Source: Balanoglossus misakiensis (taxonomy: Eukaryota > Hemichordata). From it: a stretch of DNA of 64,000 nt. The translations under genes and the position numbers were made by a program. How positions within the stretch are numbered: position 1 is the first letter of the stretch; every line of letters begins with the position of its first letter. The stretch lies in contig CM082581.2 in assembly GCA_040954595.2 (NCBI GenBank), forward strand, positions 5,642,001 to 5,706,000, in the 5' to 3' direction. The notes under the pieces are model-generated. The model worked only from the letters and a program-made list of their open reading frames with translations. It searched no databases and was not told the origin of the DNA. Positions 60,675 through 64,000 of the stretch are shown one piece after another.

Positions 60675-62037
60675 GTGTGTTACTACAAGTATGGATTACA
60701 AGTGTTAAAATCTGACAACACTAAAGGCATCAATGTAGCAATTATGGTGGCATTGTATGGTGGCAAATAGAAGCAGATTTTTCTCAACCATGGATTTTTT
60801 ACAACTGATGCATTTTATAAAGTGGTTAGTTTTACACAGTGGTTAGTTCTAATGTTCAACAACTCCCATTCAGTACAGCTTATTTCCAGAAGGCATTTCC
60901 TATCACCACATTGTCTCATCTGATCATGACAGATTTCAACAGGCCACTTTCTTTACAATCCTCGGACTGGCACCATACCAGTGTCATGAAGGTTTCCAGG
61001 ACCAGCAAGGGGAACATTGTCCCAAGTAAACCACCAATTCATTTAATTTTGAAATTATTTTATTTTACCATCAATTCCTGTTTAACAATCATTTGTGCTA
61101 TAAAACATACAAATTTTTCTTTGTAAACTGTACAGTGATTGCTTGACTTGATAAGTGTGGACCGTTGCCAGGTTTCAACTTTCATCACTTCACTCCAATG
61201 ACTGAGTTTCTCATGAAAAAGCTGTTGTATCATTAGAAGGCATTCATAGAGCTCAAAAACAAATTTTGTCCAGTTTATTTTTCAGTCAATACATGCTGTA
61301 AATGAAACAACTACAGTGAAATGCGTCTACGTTAGGAGTAATATGCACCGAAATAAAAATATTGCGGGAGAAGTTAATATTAATACTGTTTGCTGGGTAA
61401 GTACAATTGAAATGTTCACACTGCATACATTAAAATGTACCAGTAAACTTGAAAATAGGTCTTGTCTACCATACCAAATTAAATGCGAACTATCAAAAAT
61501 GAACGGCATATGATGAAATACTGAGGTATGAATTCCTGTTTCACTCTCAAAGCTTATGGTAAATGGGTCAACCTATTAACTACAATAAATGCTTTAACTA
61601 CTTAACGTGCCTGCACGATTTTTGGGGAAAAGTAGCATGCTTAAACCCACAACCCCATTGCCTCAATAGAGGTCCAACTTAATCATACAGAACAATCGAT
61701 ATGGATCAGATCACAGCAATGAAAGGGTTAATGTGGTTCACGACTACAAACAGACAAGGTTTTGCAGTGAAGGCGGAAAAATAAACTAAAATGTGCCTCA
61801 AGGCCAATTTAAAAATTCAAACCATATATTACAAGTTTATCACTTCTCAATGAGGTAAGTACGCGTGCTCATTGTAAACATGCTTATTCCATGAATAGGT
61901 TTAAAACGATGCCTAAATTTCCCCCCCCCCCCAAAAAAAAGTAGTTTTTAAAATGCCATGTGCTATACAATGGATGTTGCTAAATATATCCTAGACTATA
62001 TGAGTGAATGTGAGCTTTTCTTATACGTGGCAAATCA
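60675..62037. other. Convergent 3' region of CCDC172 and the DOK-type gene
   Basis: No supportable coding exon. TTTATT at 61274-61279 (AATAAA on the minus strand) is a candidate end for the DOK-type transcript. A MITE-like element lies at 61651-61732 and a C-run at 61921-61932. Confidence 0.5.
61651..61732. repeat. MITE-like element, third copy of the GGTCCAAC family
   Basis: Shares TAGAGGTCCAACTT, a CATACAGAACAAT block and the right end GAAAGGGTTAA with the copy at 21892-21983. The left end is degraded. Confidence 0.45.
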
Positions 62038-64000
62038 TTATTTGACTTCATCATAGGCCTTGAAGCCACTACCAAGCGCTGCATAATCATACGGATTATC
62101 ATCAGAAGTTCTAATGCTGTCCATACTAGGTATGGGCACCGATGCACTTTGTGACAATGGCTTGTGGGTGAAGTATCCTCGCTCGTCTTCTTGTAGGTCG
62201 ACAGGTTCCATGGTGCCCCGCGCACTTTGGCGAACGGTCTCGTACTGTCCTTCGTCGTCGTCCACCATAAACTTGCGAGCTTCCTGGTTCCCCATGTCTT
62301 CCAGCGTGTCGTACGTGGACGCTGCTGCCGAGGACAGCTGTTTGGACACCGCCGGTTTCTTCTTCATGGGGTTCAGCTGGAGATGGTCGTACGCTTCGGA
62401 CAGAGACGTGTCTTCGCTTTCCGCCGGTTCGATCACGGCGTCTTCGTACGTGTCCTCCAGAGCGGGAGTTGTTTTGGGCACCGCGTAGTCCTCCTGGTCC
62501 GGGTTGAAAGTATTCTCCACGTGAATGTTGACCATGCGCCCCTGCTGCTTCCAGGCTCCTTTGCGGTCCTCCGTTTCCGAGTACGCGCTCTCCTTCCTCT
62601 CTTGACCCTTGACCCCGCCGCCGCCTTTGTGGATGCTTCCCGGTTTGTCTGGAATGGGCGGTTTGGGCTTTTTCGCGCCGGGGTCCGACTGCCTCCGGGA
62701 CCCCGACTGATCGAACTGGGCGCTGAGTTCACTCACCGGTCGCGGTCTCGTCTCGGGGCTCCGTTGTTGCGTCGTGGTGGCGCGGCCCGCGGGCACCGGC
62801 GGCAGGCTCCGCTGGGGCGTGAGGATCGGCGACGGCTGTTTGCCCGGCGGCTGCTGCGAGACGGGGCTCTGCGATAGCGACGACACTGGTATTGGCACTG
62901 GTGGCTGCTGCATTGTTGTTGCTGCTGCTGGCGACGTGGAACCGAGACTGGGCTGCGCGTGGATGAGCCCGGTGTACCCGTGCGTTGTGGGCGGCGCTGG
63001 CGGGGTGTAACCGGCCGGAGGTTGAGGTTCCACGGGCGTGGTGTCTCGGACGTTGGGCGGGAGTCCCTTCAAGTCCCGCACGTTGTCGTCGACCGTGTAG
63101 AAAATCTCGTTGCCTTCCAGGGTGCTGAACTCGAAGACGCCCGGTCCGGAGTCGCACCGCCGGCCCGCCTCGAAGGAAAACATGGTGCGATCTCTGCCGT
63201 ACCTCCGCAGATATTTGTACGGCCACACGAACATAGTCTGAGCAGTTTCCGGGTCCACGAGAGCAATGTTGACAGAATCCAGCACCAGGTCATAGTCCCC
63301 GTGCAGTTTTAACTCTGCGGCCTTCTCTAAAGGCTTAATTGTTGTTCTGAAAACCTTCTCTGAAATGAATAAAAAATAGTATACAAATGTATATGAATTG
63401 GACCAAGAAAAACACAGCACTTTTGGCTTATTGCCGGTATGTATTTAACTATGAGTATTACTTCCTAGGTATAAACACAGGTTTAAGTTCAAGTGATACT
63501 CAGACCGTTCAGGTGCTCTGTTCTGCTCATTAGTGAACTGTCCTGCAATAAGTCAGTTCCACACCAAAATTTCTGCGTCGTACTTGCATTTGATAAACAG
63601 AACAACAATGCCAGACATAAAGCCAAAGATACAGCTACACGTCCCTTTATTTGGTGCTTTCTTAGTACTAGCATGTTCCCTACAAAGAAAGAAATAATTG
63701 CAAACGTTTATTCACAAGAACCGATAAACCCACTTACTTTGTATTGACATGTACGCCACATTCTCCTGACCGCTGAATTTCTCGGCAAGCGCTGCCATTG
63801 TCGAATCTCTCGCATTATCGACGTGTGAATCCACGCTATGGTGGATGTTTTCCGACGGCCCCGCGTCCGATATGGGCCTCCTGGTGTTCCCGCTCGAAGC
63901 GCCTCTCAACTGGTTTATCCACTTGTCGAGTTCTTCTCTGGAGTCGGCCGCGAACCCGTGCATTTTGGCGTCGGTCGTTATTTCAAAGTAGAATTCTTTG
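62038..64000 (-). CDS. Docking-protein (DOK1/2/3-type) adaptor, 5' partial: PH end, PTB/IRS domain, tyrosine-rich tail
   Basis: Membrane-proximal adaptor phosphorylated by receptor and Src-family tyrosine kinases; vertebrate DOK1-3 recruit RasGAP and other SH2 proteins to damp signalling. Exons seen: 64000-63738 (continues off the window) and 63359-62038, joined A|AG in frame. The partial exon ends a PH domain (FYFEITTDAKMHGFAADSR, then the last helix EELDKWINQL). The next exon opens with the PTB/IRS domain: LKLHGDYDLVLDSVNIALVD, FVWPYKYLRRYGRD and CDSGPGVFEFSTLEGNEIF, which carry the phosphotyrosine-binding Arg pair typical of the family. The tail is Pro-rich with many candidate phosphotyrosines (YAVP, YEDA, YDHL, YDTL, YETV, YDYA). 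YAVP is a YxxP Crk/RasGAP-type site. Human DOK1 has 481 aa; the PH start is missing here. DOK4-6 lack such a long tail and are less likely. Confidence 0.9.

Noticed and set aside
62227-62877. Arg/Leu/Gly-rich plus-strand frame opposite the DOK-type tail
   Set aside because: Antisense shadow of a Pro/Gln-rich coding exon. Composition is that expected from GC-rich codons, with no domain.

Overview
The window is intron-rich, AT-leaning animal nuclear DNA. It holds eight protein-coding genes, with GT-AG introns, no operons and no phage or plasmid traits. The gene content fits an invertebrate whose gene repertoire predates the vertebrate duplications: one PWWP2 gene standing for vertebrate PWWP2A and PWWP2B, one DOK1/2/3-type gene, CCDC172, and an Ikaros/Pegasus-type factor. 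A non-vertebrate deuterostome (hemichordate or amphioxus-like) is my best guess. A lophotrochozoan cannot be excluded from sequence alone.

Layout, left to right: SEPSECS (-, 198-5022, 10 coding exons, complete) lies head-to-head with TTC1 (+, 5965-8810, 6 coding exons). A gene-poor stretch of about 16 kb follows (8811-25271), then PWWP2 (-, 25272-27120, 2 coding exons), then a second gene-poor stretch of about 9 kb. Next is a 31-exon minus-strand gene (36460-49487). I reconstruct its product as a 1547-residue protein with an N-terminal membrane anchor, eleven armadillo-like units, a central beta-rich region, an RSPRY1-like SPRY domain, a tandem-repeat linker and a second SPRY-like domain. This is the least familiar protein here. 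It lies head-to-head with an intronless Ikaros/Pegasus-type zinc-finger gene (+, 50321-51724). That gene converges on a Neuralized-type RING E3 gene (-, 53847-56835, 6 exons), which is head-to-head with CCDC172 (+, 57189-60666, 9 exons). CCDC172 in turn converges on a DOK-family adaptor gene (-, 62038 to beyond 64000, 5' end missing).

The exon chains were built by hand from splice consensus and reading phase. All seven complete models close in frame with whole-codon totals: SEPSECS 505 aa, TTC1 400, PWWP2 562, ARM-SPRY 1547, zinc finger 467, RING 568, CCDC172 349.

The genes are not one pathway. They cover selenocysteine synthesis, chaperone scaffolding, chromatin reading, transcription, ubiquitylation, a ciliary/coiled-coil protein and tyrosine-kinase signalling. 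What links them is position: TTC1 and PWWP2 converge as TTC1 and PWWP2A do in human, and most of the other genes have human relatives on 4p, 5q, 8p, 10q or 2p. The non-coding part contains short TTAA-flanked inverted-repeat elements, a large foldback element in a CCDC172 intron, a GC-rich CACGTG-bearing hairpin repeat, a TGATG satellite and several microsatellites.
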